Shown here: piece after piece, positions 45,106 through 54,433 of the stretch
Layout: each line of letters begins with the position of its first letter
How positions within the stretch are numbered: the first letter of the stretch is position 1
Assembly (NCBI RefSeq): GCF_014697575.1
Contig: NZ_JACJSC010000001.1
Location: forward strand, 744,001 to 808,000
Source of the DNA: Planktothrix sp. FACHB-1365
GTDB taxonomy: Bacteria; Cyanobacteriota; Cyanobacteriia; Cyanobacteriales; Microcoleaceae
DNA: 64,000 nucleotides
Direction: 5' to 3'
Made by a program: the position numbers and the translations under genes
The notes under the pieces: generated by a model
The model's input: only the letters and a program-made list of their open reading frames with translations
Database searches by the model: none
What the model was told of the DNA's origin: nothing

Positions 45106-46857
45106 CTAGCGACTTAACCAGCGAAATATAGGGAGAATTAAATAGTGCGTGATTCCCAGAGAAAAGGCAGTTGTACCACTGAGTAAAGCCATAAAACCCA
45201 AACTTTGCCAAAATTGAGGTAAATTAGGCTGTTGCATTCCCGTGGGAAACGTTAATACTTCTTGAGGAAAAAGATCAAATTGATTGAACCCTAAAAATAA
45301 AGTTGTGACGGTTAATAAAACACAAATTCCCTGAAAAAGTTGATCACTTCGTAATCCTAAACCTAACGTTACTAATATCGCCGCTATTCCGAAAGGAAGT
45401 TGATTTAAAAGCTCTAATTCCCTGCCTTGAAGTCCTAAATTTCCTAAGCGATTAATCAATTCTCCACTGGCTCCCCCTACAATATAACCGAATAGTCCCA
45501 TGATTCCAGCTAACGGATAACGGCGACGTTGATCAAATCCTCCTGCATCCGTTAAACCAATTCCAGTTCCTAATCCCGCTAATCCCCAAACTAATATTTC
45601 TGCGCCTAAAGTTAGGGGGACATTCGGTAAAAGTCGAGGTAATTCTTGGGCTAAAAACACAGTTATTGTTTCTCCCAACCCAGAGAAATAAACAAACATT
45701 GCTCCTATGACGGTTCCAATTATAGACCCAATAACGGCTAATGCCATTTCCCAACTCGTTTCTCCTACTCCCCGAACACAATGGAGGGTTAATTTTCCCA
45801 GTCCTAAAACCAGTTGAATTAATCCGCGATCCCATTGAATTAATGTGGTTTTGATGCGGTCTAGTAATTGTTGATGAGACGACATCATCCGTCGAGGACG
45901 TTTTTTCTGTCGAACAATCCTAAAGATATCGGTTTGAATTTCCGTCGCACTTTGGGGTCGTTGACGGGGATCGAGTTGAACCATGCGATCTAATAAATTA
46001 GCAAACCCAGGACTGACTTGAGCTTTTTGTCGCCACTGTAATTCCGTTGTTAACCCATCTTCTAATTCCCCTGGAAATTGACCTGTTAATAAATGAATAC
46101 AAGTGCGTCCCAAGGCGTAGAAATCCGTAGCGGGTGCCACCATTGTCCCCATCACCTGTTCGGGGGGACTGTATCCGGCGGAAACGAGGCGAGTGGTACT
46201 GCGGGGGGTGTTTTCGCGATCGCCATGTACTAGATTACCAATTTGTTTCGCTCCGCCAAAGTCAATCATCACCAGTTGGGTTTGCCAAACTTGAGTGGTA
46301 CTTAAGGGTTGATGGGGAGTCATGCGTAACATCAAGTTCGAGGGTTTAATATCTCGATGAATAATTTGATAGCTATGTAACTCCCGTAAAATTTCCAAAG
46401 CTTGGGATAACCAACTGAGCACCCAGTCTTCGGGACAACCTTGGGGGTATTGGTTCAAAATTTCCTGTAACGTCGGGCCATGAATTTTTTCCATAACTAA
46501 ACAGGGGAGATGGCCATCGTTCCCATTGCGTTTTTTTAAATAAAAATAGCCGTCTCCTTCAACTCTGGGAACTCCAGAATGGCGTAACTGAGCTAAAACG
46601 GCCGCCTCCTGTTCAAACAGTTCTAAGGCTTTGGGAGAAGGTTCAATCAGAACTTTGAGGACTTTTTCGGTTTGGGTTTTGAGATCCCAAACGGTATAAA
46701 GTCGGGAAAACCCCCCACTCCCTAAATTGTGTAAGGGAATATAACGTTGGTTGAGTTGTAGGGGAGCTCCACAACTCTGACAAAATTTGTTCCCCCAAGG
46801 TTGATGGGAGGGATGGGAACAGTGGGGATTAATACAGTGGATAGTGGGTGGATTCAC
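45106..46857 (-). CDS. Ser/Thr protein kinase with zinc ribbon and membrane helices
   Basis: The 583-residue protein starts with a four-Cys zinc ribbon (Cys8, Cys13, Cys26, Cys29). Residues about 38-315 form a Hanks-type kinase: glycine loop GSGGFSRLY, Lys in EKVLKVLIE, IIHRDIKPSNLML, DFGGAK, and SPPEQ plus DFYALGRT. The C-terminal part (about 350-580) has around six hydrophobic segments, so the kinase is membrane-anchored. Kinases of this layout are frequent in filamentous cyanobacteria; substrates are unknown. The start is GTG at 46857. It is separate from the NACHT gene by 184 bp on the same strand. Confidence 0.93.
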   Translation of the reverse strand: MNPPTIHCINPHCSHPSHQPWGNKFCQSCGAPLQLNQRYIPLHNLGSGGFSRLYTVWDLKTQTEKVLKVLIEPSPKALELFEQEAAVLAQLRHSGVPRVEGDGYFYLKKRNGNDGHLPCLVMEKIHGPTLQEILNQYPQGCPEDWVLSWLSQALEILRELHSYQIIHRDIKPSNLMLRMTPHQPLSTTQVWQTQLVMIDFGGAKQIGNLVHGDRENTPRSTTRLVSAGYSPPEQVMGTMVAPATDFYALGRTCIHLLTGQFPGELEDGLTTELQWRQKAQVSPGFANLLDRMVQLDPRQRPQSATEIQTDIFRIVRQKKRPRRMMSSHQQLLDRIKTTLIQWDRGLIQLVLGLGKLTLHCVRGVGETSWEMALAVIGSIIGTVIGAMFVYFSGLGETITVFLAQELPRLLPNVPLTLGAEILVWGLAGLGTGIGLTDAGGFDQRRRYPLAGIMGLFGYIVGGASGELINRLGNLGLQGRELELLNQLPFGIAAILVTLGLGLRSDQLFQGICVLLTVTTLFLGFNQFDLFPQEVLTFPTGMQQPNLPQFWQSLGFMALLSGTTAFSLGITHYLILPIFRWLSR

Positions 46858-46882
46858 AGTGGGCCGTAATTCAGTTATCAGT

Positions 46883-46910
46883 GTAGAGACGTGCCATGGC
46901 GCGTCTCTAC
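46883..46910. repeat. GTAGAGACG-type palindrome, second short copy
   Basis: This is a 28-nt palindrome, gtagagacgtgcca followed by its complement with a single mismatch, flanked by cagttatcag on both sides. It lies just upstream of the kinase start codon and is the closest relative of 465-492. Confidence 0.75.
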
Positions 46911-47353
46911 CAGTTATCAGTCAGGAATCGGGAAGGGGTCGTTTTGCAACCGTTAATCGTCAACGGTCAACTGTTATAACAACAATCTTAACGAAGAGTT
47001 CTACGCAAAACCCAGTTTTGGGTGAATTGATTAAAATCAATTGTTAGTTAATTTACTATAGATGATATGCTATTAATCTAGCATGGGACTAACGGACTCA
47101 GACTCAAGAAAGCTGAAACTAGGCGTTAGGGACGGATCTGAATTTGGAGGGAGAAAAAAGATGTCAGGGGAAATCGCCAAACTGGGAAGACTATCGTTCA
47201 AATCCTAGGGTAAACCGGGAAATACTTCTTAGATGTTCTCCCTGGGGGAAATATTTAGGCTCTCCATCGGGGATCATGATGTTGGGCTTGACAGAAGGCT
47301 TTAAATATGCAGTCTCAACGCCGGAAAAGTTTAAGTAAAATAACTTATTCGAG

Positions 47354-47393
47354 TTGACAGAATTAATTTAATAACACTTAATATAAAAAGTGT
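47354..47393 (+). promoter_or_regulatory. Candidate rbcL promoter with overlapping dyad
   Basis: TTGACA at 47354-47359 and TAATAT at 47379-47384 are separated by 19 nt, slightly longer than ideal. The -10 lies inside an inverted repeat acactt-aatataaa-aagtgt (47374-47393) that could be bound by a dimeric regulator. It is about 210 bp upstream of the rbcL start. No transcription data are available from sequence alone. Confidence 0.4.
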
Positions 47394-47592
47394 CATCTTA
47401 GTGGTAAAGAGACTAAAAAAATTACTGGAATCTGAAGAGAATATGGCAATATCCGAAGAAATATAAACAAATGTTATGAAAATATTAAAAAGATTCAAGG
47501 TTGCAATGACTCATTTCTTGATACTATTTTAATCAATTGCCAATCAGCGCATAAAATAAGCGATTCCTCACGAAGGGAGATTTAAGGGAGAT

Positions 47593-49023
47593 ATGTCTTA
47601 CTCTCAAACACAAAGCAAGTCCAAATCTGGCTATAAAGCTGGTGTACAGGACTATAAACTGACCTATTACACGCCCGACTATACACCAAAAGATACAGAT
47701 GTTCTGGCTGCCTTCCGCGTCACGCCTCAACCTGGAGTTCCCCCCGAAGAAGCGGGTGCTGCGGTAGCTGCCGAATCCTCTACCGGAACCTGGACAACGG
47801 TATGGACAGACTTACTGACTGACCTAGATCGTTACAAAGGTCGTTGCTATGAAGTCGAGCCCGTTCCTGGTGAAGATAATCAATATATTTGCTATATCGC
47901 CTATCCTCTGGATCTGTTTGAAGAAGGGTCTGTCACCAACTTACTGACCTCTTTAGTCGGTAACGTTTTCGGGTTCAAAGCTCTGCGCGCCCTGCGTTTA
48001 GAAGACTTACGGATTCCCATTGCTTACCTGAAAACCTTCCAAGGGCCTCCTCACGGGATTACCGTTGAGCGCGATAAATTAAACAAATATGGTCGTCCTC
48101 TGCTGGGCTGTACCATTAAGCCCAAACTCGGTCTGTCTGCCAAAAACTATGGCCGCGCCGTTTATGAGTGCTTACGCGGTGGTTTAGACTTCACCAAAGA
48201 CGACGAAAACATCAACTCTCAGCCCTTCATGCGTTGGCGCGATCGCTTCTTGTTCGTTCAAGAAGCCATCGAAAAAGCTCAGGCTGAAACCGGGGAAATC
48301 AAAGGCCACTACTTAAACGTGACCGCCCCCACCTCTGAAGAAATGATGGAACGGGCTGAATTCGCCAAAGAAATCAAAACCCCGATCATCATGCACGACT
48401 TCCTGACGGGGGGTTTCACCGCTAACACCAGTTTAGCTAAATGGTGCCGTAGCAATGGGCTGCTGCTCCACATCCACCGCGCCATGCACGCGGTTATTGA
48501 CCGTCAGAAAAATCACGGGATTCACTTCCGCGTGTTAGCCAAATGCTTACGGATGTCTGGTGGAGACCACCTGCACTCCGGTACCGTCGTCGGTAAACTC
48601 GAAGGTGAAAAAGGCATCACTATGGGCTTCGTTGACTTGATGCGCGAAGACCACGTGGAACTTGATCGGGCTCGTGGAATTTACTTTACCCAAGATTGGG
48701 CTTCTATGCCCGGTGTTATGCCCGTTGCGTCCGGTGGGATTCACGTTTGGCATATGCCCGCCCTGGTGGAAATCTTCGGCGATGACTCTTGCTTACAGTT
48801 CGGTGGTGGAACCCTCGGACACCCCTGGGGTAATGCTCCCGGTGCAACTGCGAACCGTGTGGCTCTGGAAGCTTGTATCCAAGCTCGTAACGAAGGCCGT
48901 AACCTGTTCCGTGAAGGCGGCGACGTTATCCGCGAAGCTTGCAAATGGTCTCCTGAACTGGCTGTTGCTTGCGAACTGTGGAAAGAAATCAAGTTTGAAT
49001 TCGAGTCGATGGATACCGTCTAA
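47593..49023 (+). CDS. rbcL: RuBisCO large subunit (form IB)
   Basis: The 476-residue catalytic subunit fixes CO2 onto ribulose-1,5-bisphosphate in the carboxysome. All key segments are intact: [19 protein letters not shown] with the active-site Lys, [20 protein letters not shown] with the carbamylated Lys, the loop-6 region [11 protein letters not shown] and [18 protein letters not shown]. The gene is richer in C and G at third codon positions than its neighbours, as expected for very high expression. Two copies of aagggaga/aagggag precede the ATG, about 13 and 2 nt away from it, both off the usual spacing. It leads the operon rbcL-rbcX-rbcS. Confidence 0.99.
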   Translation: MSYSQTQSKSKSGYKAGVQDYKLTYYTPDYTPKDTDVLAAFRVTPQPGVPPEEAGAAVAAESSTGTWTTVWTDLLTDLDRYKGRCYEVEPVPGEDNQYICYIAYPLDLFEEGSVTNLLTSLVGNVFGFKALRALRLEDLRIPIAYLKTFQGPPHGITVERDKLNKYGRPLLGCTIKPKLGLSAKNYGRAVYECLRGGLDFTKDDENINSQPFMRWRDRFLFVQEAIEKAQAETGEIKGHYLNVTAPTSEEMMERAEFAKEIKTPIIMHDFLTGGFTANTSLAKWCRSNGLLLHIHRAMHAVIDRQKNHGIHFRVLAKCLRMSGGDHLHSGTVVGKLEGEKGITMGFVDLMREDHVELDRARGIYFTQDWASMPGVMPVASGGIHVWHMPALVEIFGDDSCLQFGGGTLGHPWGNAPGATANRVALEACIQARNEGRNLFREGGDVIREACKWSPELAVACELWKEIKFEFESMDTV

Positions 49024-49037
49024 TTGATTGGAGATTC

Positions 49038-49108
49038 AAGATTTTGGATTTTGGGTCAGACTTGACAAATCAAGTCAGTTGTGGTTACAACTCAATCCAA
49101 AATCTAAA
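49038..49108 (+). repeat. Stem-loop forming spacer between rbcL and rbcX
   Basis: The 12-nt arms agattttggatt and aatccaaaatct, about 45 nt apart, enclose two smaller hairpins (gacttg/caagtc and agttgt/acaact). Such a structure in the 120-bp rbcL-rbcX gap may protect rbcL mRNA or limit readthrough, giving less rbcX and rbcS message. There is no U-run, so it is not a full terminator. Confidence 0.5.
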
Positions 49109-49143
49109 ATCTAAATCCACAATCAAGAGGGTTAGGTCAGCCT

Positions 49144-49554
49144 ATGGATATCAAACAAGTTGCGAAAGAAACATCAAAGGTGCTGGCAAGCTACCTGACC
49201 TATCAGGCTGTTAGGATTATTACGAATCAATTACGGGAAACGAACCCTGGACAAGCAATTTGGCTGAGTGGATTTTCCTCAACGGGTAAAATTCAGGACG
49301 GAGAAGCTTATCTACAGGAAATGCTTCAAGAAAATCAGGAAATGGCTTTTCGCATTATGACGGTGCGAGACCATCTGGTGCAGGAAGTCGCTGATTATTT
49401 ACCGGAAATGGTTCGTGACAATATTCAAAAAGCCAATATGGATTATCGGCGTCAGTATTTAGAACGAATTACGCAACTGAGTAGCGTTGAACCTAACCCA
49501 GAGACTCAATTGCAAACCGACTCAGAACCAAACCCCGATGCTTCGGTGAGTTAG
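49144..49554 (+). CDS. rbcX: RuBisCO assembly chaperone RbcX
   Basis: The 136-residue helical protein matches RbcX: DIKQVAKETSKVLASYLTYQAVRII, GQAIWLSGFSSTGKIQDGEAYL and NQEMAFRIMTVRDHLVQEVADYLPEM. RbcX dimers hold the C-terminal tail of RbcL during assembly of the RbcL8 core. It lies between rbcL and rbcS, as in many beta-cyanobacteria. The last 25 residues are a poorly conserved Pro/Glu/Asp-rich tail. Confidence 0.97.
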   Translation: MDIKQVAKETSKVLASYLTYQAVRIITNQLRETNPGQAIWLSGFSSTGKIQDGEAYLQEMLQENQEMAFRIMTVRDHLVQEVADYLPEMVRDNIQKANMDYRRQYLERITQLSSVEPNPETQLQTDSEPNPDASVS

Positions 49555-49608
49555 GGCTTGATTGCCATTGCCTGTAAACCTTTAGTAGACTGAACTTCAG
49601 AAACAACA

Positions 49609-49944
49609 ATGCGGACATTACCCAAAGAACGTCGTTTTGAAACTTTATCCTATCTGCCCCCCTTGACCGATGCTCAAATCGTCAAGCAAGTCCAATATAT
49701 TCTGGATCAAGGATATATCCCTGGTGTGGAATTTAGCGACTCTTCTGAACCCACCCAACACTATTGGACACTGTGGAAACTACCTTTGTTCAATGCTTCT
49801 ACCGCCCAAGAAGTCTTAGGTGAAGTTCAAGCTTGCCGCCAAGAATATTCCAAATCTTTTATTCGCGTCATGGGTTTTGACAACGTGAAACAGTGCCAAG
49901 TGTTAAGCTTCATTGTTCACAAACCTTCTACTTCTCTGTACTAA
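49609..49944 (+). CDS. rbcS: RuBisCO small subunit
   Basis: The 111-residue subunit caps the RbcL8 core. It shows the typical [45 protein letters not shown] and [22 protein letters not shown]. The length is normal for the free subunit, with no carboxysome targeting extension. It ends the operon, 94 bp before the intrinsic terminator. Confidence 0.98.
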   Translation: MRTLPKERRFETLSYLPPLTDAQIVKQVQYILDQGYIPGVEFSDSSEPTQHYWTLWKLPLFNASTAQEVLGEVQACRQEYSKSFIRVMGFDNVKQCQVLSFIVHKPSTSLY

Positions 49945-50038
49945 GATTAAGTCTTAAGACTGGATGAGTTAGAACTAGATTCCGAAGTCCCTAACTTATC
50001 CTTTGCTTAAAATTGTTTAGAATTTGAGCCAAATTTAG

Positions 50039-50062
50039 GCAGGGAAATTCCCTGCTTTTTTT
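50039..50062 (+). terminator. Intrinsic terminator of the rbcL-rbcX-rbcS operon
   Basis: The hairpin gcaggga-aat-tccctgc (50039-50055) is followed by seven T. It ends 16 bp before the start codon of the next gene, which therefore is not part of the operon unless there is readthrough. Confidence 0.85.
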
Positions 50063-50078
50063 AATCAAAAGCTATGTT

Positions 50079-51692
50079 ATGTTCCATCCCCGAAAAATTT
50101 TTAAGAAAATTCGCCTTCAGATTCTGCCGTTATTTTTAATTATTGCCATTGTTGTTGGTGTCAGCTTTCGCTTTGTAGCATTAGATGGAAAAATCTATTG
50201 GCATGATGAGGTTTATACGACCCTGCGGGCTGCGGGATATACAGGTAAAGAATTCACCCAGGAATTCTATCAAAATCGCATTGTTTCCCCTGTTGATCTC
50301 CTAAAATATCAACAACTTAAACCGGGGAGTACCCCCCAAGATACCCTCAATTCTTTAGCTACAGAAGATCCTCAACTTTCTCCCCTTTACTTTTTATTGG
50401 CACGAGGATGGATGTTTGTAGGGGGTAATTCTATTCTGGCTTCTCGGATTTTACCCGCTTTTATCAGTTTAATCTCTCTACCTTTAATGTATTTATTGGC
50501 TTGGGAACTCTTTCAATCTTCCCAAACCGCTTTACTCGCCACAGCCTTTCTTGCTTTATCTCCCTTTGATATTTTATTTGCTCAAACTGCCCGACAATAT
50601 AGTTTACTCACCTTGATGGTAATTGTAAGTAGTTATTGCTTACTCAAAGCCGTTCGTTGGCGACATCCTTTATTGTGGGGCGGCTATAGTTTAGCTTGTA
50701 TTTTAGGACTCTATACCCATGTTTTATTCGGGTTAACAATTATTGGTCATGGGGCTTATATTCTATTATTGAGTCTTGAACCTTCCTCGTCATTTTCCCG
50801 AAGGAAAAAACTTCCTTTCTCTACTTTGTTGTTAGAGTTTTTGGCAGCAATTGTGATCGCTATCCTGGCTTATAGTCCTTGGTTAATAATTTTAATTAAT
50901 AATTTACAACAAGCTGTAGATGTTACGAATTGGTCAAGTTCTTCCCTGAGCTTACTCAATTTACTCAAGTTTTGGATTTTGAGTTTTACCTCTCTATTTG
51001 TTGATATCAATTTTGACTTCAACAGTATTCAGATGTATTTACTCAGACTGCCATTTCTTCTGTTAATTTTGGTAGCCTTATTTCAAATTAGCCAGCAAAC
51101 AAATCGACAAACTCGCCTATTTATTTGGACATCAATTTTAGTTCCCTTTTTAATCTTAGCCTTACCTGATGTGTTGTTAGGGGGAGGACGTTCAGGGGTA
51201 ACTCGCTTTCTAATTCCTTCTTTTCCAGCCCTTCAATTAGCTGTTGCTTATTTATTTTCTACCCATATTCAGAGTAATAAAATTTCGTTAATGGATGGAG
51301 AAATATTCTGGCGAGGACTCTTAGCAATCCTATTCACTTCCAGTATTATTTCCATTAGTATCAGTGCCAATTCTCAAAGCTGGTGGCATCAAGTTCCCAG
51401 TCAGGAAATTCCCCAAATGGCTCGTTATTTGAATCAAAATCCCTCAGCAACCCTCATCGTGGATCAAGGAATTGATTATACAAATTTAGGAAATATTATT
51501 TCGCTGAGTTACGAATTGAATCCCAACATCAAACTATTTATGGTCAATTCTCAACCGAATCTATTATTACTCCCAGTAGGGCCAAAAATTTTGGTTCTCA
51601 ACCCCTCTCAAGAATTACGCCAAAGGATTGAAACTTCTAACTATCAGCTAGAAAAGGTTGCTCAACAAACCCAACTCTGGGAACTCAAGTAA
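50079..51692 (+). CDS. GT39-like membrane glycosyltransferase
   Basis: The 537-residue polytopic protein has about ten membrane segments. The first extracytoplasmic loop has an acidic pair after helix 1 (IYWHDEVYTTLRA), the typical metal/substrate site of the ArnT/PMT-like (GT39) fold. This is followed by SPLYFLLARGWMFVGG and ASRILPAFISL. Such enzymes transfer sugars from polyprenyl-phosphate donors to envelope acceptors. The C-terminal soluble part (about 440-537) is unassigned. It starts directly after the rbc terminator; acceptor and donor are unknown. A general membrane protein of unknown function is the cautious alternative. Confidence 0.78.
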   Translation: MFHPRKIFKKIRLQILPLFLIIAIVVGVSFRFVALDGKIYWHDEVYTTLRAAGYTGKEFTQEFYQNRIVSPVDLLKYQQLKPGSTPQDTLNSLATEDPQLSPLYFLLARGWMFVGGNSILASRILPAFISLISLPLMYLLAWELFQSSQTALLATAFLALSPFDILFAQTARQYSLLTLMVIVSSYCLLKAVRWRHPLLWGGYSLACILGLYTHVLFGLTIIGHGAYILLLSLEPSSSFSRRKKLPFSTLLLEFLAAIVIAILAYSPWLIILINNLQQAVDVTNWSSSSLSLLNLLKFWILSFTSLFVDINFDFNSIQMYLLRLPFLLLILVALFQISQQTNRQTRLFIWTSILVPFLILALPDVLLGGGRSGVTRFLIPSFPALQLAVAYLFSTHIQSNKISLMDGEIFWRGLLAILFTSSIISISISANSQSWWHQVPSQEIPQMARYLNQNPSATLIVDQGIDYTNLGNIISLSYELNPNIKLFMVNSQPNLLLLPVGPKILVLNPSQELRQRIETSNYQLEKVAQQTQLWELK

Positions 51693-51777
51693 CAAAATTT
51701 TGCAATTTTTCTCAAAACCTCTATCTGGTTTATCCCCTAAACTAAGATGGTAATATCGGGTTCAACAGGTTAGGGTT

Positions 51778-53361
51778 ATGAATGGATTACCTCACTCCAA
51801 TACAAACACTGTTCAACGGTTTCGAGAATTACAAACTCAACTTCGCCAACGGTTTCACACTTTAAGCTATCAGGAATTAAAAGATCAAGATGTCGTCGTG
51901 ATTCCCTCTCTGAGTTTAGATAGCCATCAATTAGAAAAAGTTCAAGGTGCCCATCAATATGAGGAACGATTACTCTTTTCTTTAATTCGATTACGCAACC
52001 CTCAAATGCGGTTGATTTATGTGTCTTCTCAACCCGTTCATCCGACGGTGATTGATTATTATTTACATTTAATGCCCGGAATTCCCCTCAGTCATGTTCG
52101 GGATCGTTTACTGTTGTTTTCAACCTATGATACCTCCCCGAAACCTTTAACCCAAAAAATATTAGAACGTCCCCGTTTAATTTCCCGAATTCATCAAGTT
52201 TTAAGACCCAATAAATCTTATATGGTTTGTTTTAATTCCACACCTTTAGAGCGGGAATTATCAGTCCAATTAGATATCCCCTTATTTGGAGTTGATCCTG
52301 ACTTAAATTATTGGGGAACGAAAAGTGGAAGTCGGCAAATCTTTAGCGAAGTTGGAATTCCTCATCCCGATGGCAGCCCTTTAGTTTGGAATTCCGAAGA
52401 TTTAACAGAAGTTACCCTAGAATTATGGGCTCGTCAACCGGATTTAAAACGGATGGTAATTAAACTCAATCAGGGATTTTCTGGAGAAGGAAATGCCCTA
52501 TTAGACTTAAGACCCCTGCAAGATTTAACCCTTCATGAACGAGAAAAAATTCTGAAAACCTACTGGTATAATTTAAGCTTTCAAGCTCCGAATGAAACTT
52601 GGGAAACTTTTAGCGATCGCATTTCAGAATTAGGAGCTATTGTAGAAGCGTTTATTGAAGGAGAAATTAAACAATCTCCCAGTGTTCAGTGTGAAATTTT
52701 TCCCAATGGAAAGGTTGAAGTTCTTTCTACCCATGATCAAATTTTAAGTGGCCCTGATGGTCAAGTGTTTCAAGGATGTCGATTTCCAGCCCAACAAGCT
52801 TATCGATTACAATTACAAGAAATGGGAGAAAAAATTGGTCAAAATTTAGCCAATAAAGGGGCGTTAGAACGGTTTAGTGTGGATTTTATTGCGGTGCATC
52901 AACCCGACAGTTCTGAGTGGGATTTACAGGCGATAGAAATTAACTTACGTCGAGGCGGAACAACCCATCCGTTTATGACGTTAAAGTTATTAACGAATGG
53001 ATCTTATGATTTTAAAACGGGTCTATTTTATAGTCAACAATCTCGTCCTAAATTTTATATTGCTTCTGATAATTTACAAAGTGAACGGTATCAGGGGTTA
53101 TTACCGAATGATTTAATGGATATTATTGTCAATCATGAATTACATTTTAATAATAGTACGGAAACGGGAACGGTATTTCACTTAATGGGATGTTTATCTC
53201 GTTATGGCAAATTAGGATTAACGTGTATTGGCAATTCTCCTGAACACGCCCAGGAAATTTATGATCGAGTTGTGGCGGTTCTTGATGAAGAAACCGAAAT
53301 TCACCCCTTTAGAAGTTGGGAGAATGATTCTTTATCGAAGGGGATACCTATTATTCAGTAA
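51778..53361 (+). CDS. PGM1-related ATP-grasp peptide ligase
   Basis: The 527-residue soluble protein has an N-terminal domain (about 1-185) that ends at LFGVDPDLNYWGTKSGSRQIF and a C-terminal ATP-grasp-like domain: MVIKLNQGFSGEGNALLDL for nucleotide binding, VEAFIEGEIKQSPSVQCEI and the metal-binding EINLRRGGTTHPF. It resembles the ligase PGM1 of pheganomycin synthesis, which joins a modified amino acid to peptides. No precursor peptide or tailoring genes stand next to it, so the product here is unknown. It follows the GT39 gene by 85 bp. Its relatives are widespread in cyanobacteria and may have a housekeeping role. Confidence 0.8.
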   Translation: MNGLPHSNTNTVQRFRELQTQLRQRFHTLSYQELKDQDVVVIPSLSLDSHQLEKVQGAHQYEERLLFSLIRLRNPQMRLIYVSSQPVHPTVIDYYLHLMPGIPLSHVRDRLLLFSTYDTSPKPLTQKILERPRLISRIHQVLRPNKSYMVCFNSTPLERELSVQLDIPLFGVDPDLNYWGTKSGSRQIFSEVGIPHPDGSPLVWNSEDLTEVTLELWARQPDLKRMVIKLNQGFSGEGNALLDLRPLQDLTLHEREKILKTYWYNLSFQAPNETWETFSDRISELGAIVEAFIEGEIKQSPSVQCEIFPNGKVEVLSTHDQILSGPDGQVFQGCRFPAQQAYRLQLQEMGEKIGQNLANKGALERFSVDFIAVHQPDSSEWDLQAIEINLRRGGTTHPFMTLKLLTNGSYDFKTGLFYSQQSRPKFYIASDNLQSERYQGLLPNDLMDIIVNHELHFNNSTETGTVFHLMGCLSRYGKLGLTCIGNSPEHAQEIYDRVVAVLDEETEIHPFRSWENDSLSKGIPIIQ

Positions 53362-53382
53362 AGGTGAATTTTGTTACAGGGC

Positions 53383-53560
53383 ATCGGGTGTGGGAAATTC
53401 CTGCTCTTGTGTCCTATTGAGATCTAATTTTTGTAAGCGATCGCCCCTTATTAAATTAGGATATAAAACGGTAACATCCTGACCTAAAGAATGCAATCTC
53501 AACCCTAATTTCTGATCTAAAAGCTCAGTTGCTCGCGTAACTAAAACCTTCTTAAAGCGA
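53383..53560 (-). other. Possible coding remnant downstream of the DUF5615 gene
   Basis: On the minus strand an open stretch directly after and partly overlapping the DUF5615 stop reads VLVTRATELLDQKLGLRLHS followed by LGQDVTVLYPNLIRGDRLQK and ends at a TAA. It has no start codon and is in a different frame from the DUF5615 gene. The composition and a HIP1 site inside look protein-like, so it may be the tail of a lost gene. I do not recognise the family. Confidence 0.3.
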
Positions 53561-53912
53561 TAGGTAAATGAATAATTTGATTTTGATATTCTTCTTCAAA
53601 GGAACCAGCAGCTATTAGAATTAACTCCTCTATTGTTTCTCCAATTCCCATTTCAGAATTAAGAATAAAAATCCCTGGTATATGACGACCTAGCTGTAAA
53701 TGATCCGCTAAATGTACAGGCATTGATGTGCGGTTATTTGTGACAAGTACAAACTTATAAACTTCACACCAAATCAAAATTTCTGGATCTAATGTTCCTG
53801 TTGGTGGAGTATTAGGTTCTCCCACAGAACGAATTACTAAATCGGGTTCTCTCCGTCTTAGTTGATTAATATAAATTGGGTTAACATTTTCATCCATGAG
53901 ATACTTAAGCAT
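53541..53912 (-). CDS. DUF5615 PIN-like protein (putative toxin)
   Basis: The 123-residue protein begins LKYLMDENVNPIYINQLRRREPDL, the DEN motif of DUF5615 PIN-like nucleases. VLVTNNRTSMPVHLADHL later supplies the second acidic/His patch in a form where the common VTNDxD reads VTNNRT. These proteins usually pair with DUF433 partners, as here: the two genes overlap by 8 bp. Toxin activity is inferred from the family and the pairing; the missing Asp in VTNNRT could weaken catalysis. Confidence 0.78.
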   Translation of the reverse strand: MLKYLMDENVNPIYINQLRRREPDLVIRSVGEPNTPPTGTLDPEILIWCEVYKFVLVTNNRTSMPVHLADHLQLGRHIPGIFILNSEMGIGETIEELILIAAGSFEEEYQNQIIHLPIALRRF

Positions 53913-54240
53913 TTTTGAATTTTGTGGCTTCCTTTTCTGCTTTCAATTTCATTAATTTTTGAACAATAGGGGATGGATTTTGTCGTTGTTCTTCTCGCAT
54001 TTGGTGTCCCCATTCCAACCATTCAGTAATATACTGACTTACCGATTCTTGATGCTGTAAATAATATAAAATTGTGGCATAAACTTGATCTAAACTTAAG
54101 GAAGTGTAGATTTTAGCGATTTCCTCTGGAGTTCGATTTCGATAAATGTACTCATAAAGAATGGTTTCAATGCCAATGCGTGAACCTTTCAAACGAATAT
54201 CATTAGGGGCTAAAAAGTTGAAATAGTCTTCCAGTTGCAT
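53905..54240 (-). CDS. DUF433 domain antitoxin-like protein
   Basis: The 111-residue protein has a DUF433 winged-helix-like domain: DIRLKGSRIGIETILYEYIYRNRTPEEIA and SLSLDQVYATILYYLQHQESVSQYI. DUF433 proteins act as DNA-binding antitoxins of DUF5615 PIN-like partners. The C-terminal charged helix (QKLMKLKAEKEATKFKNA) would contact the toxin. It is the first gene of the two-gene unit. Confidence 0.82.
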   Translation of the reverse strand: MQLEDYFNFLAPNDIRLKGSRIGIETILYEYIYRNRTPEEIAKIYTSLSLDQVYATILYYLQHQESVSQYITEWLEWGHQMREEQRQNPSPIVQKLMKLKAEKEATKFKNA

Positions 54241-54433
54241 TGTTATACCTTAGAGAATTTACTGACTCTAACTACAGTTATTGTACCACAACACGGGCTT
54301 AAAGTTTAAACAGGAAAGTGATGTTCATTGATTAAATCTTGCTTAATTCTAAGGTGATTATAACATTTTCTACTGATTTGGGTAAGTTAGGGTAAGTGCG
54401 ATCTCATTTTTAAAACAGTAATTTTTAGTTCAA

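Larger units (their letters stand above)
46858..47592. promoter_or_regulatory. Long upstream region of the rbc operon
   Basis: No protein gene fits in this 735-bp gap; the two short frames seen (46844-47047 and 47144-47338) lack ribosome sites and protein-like composition. The left part holds the palindrome at 46883-46910. The middle (47090-47340) is richer in G and could be transcribed leader or an unannotated RNA. The right part has a promoter-like site (47354-47384) and AT-rich leader. Cyanobacterial rbcL genes commonly have long leaders with several promoters. Confidence 0.5.

Noticed and set aside
46844-47047. 67-codon frame upstream of the kinase
   Set aside because: It overlaps the kinase start and runs through the palindrome and heptamer repeats; not protein-like.
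47144-47338. 64-codon frame upstream of rbcL, and a tRNA-like gttcaaatcc motif within it
   Set aside because: The frame lacks a ribosome site and protein-like composition. The bases around gttcaaatcc do not pair into a T-stem and no acceptor or anticodon stem can be built.
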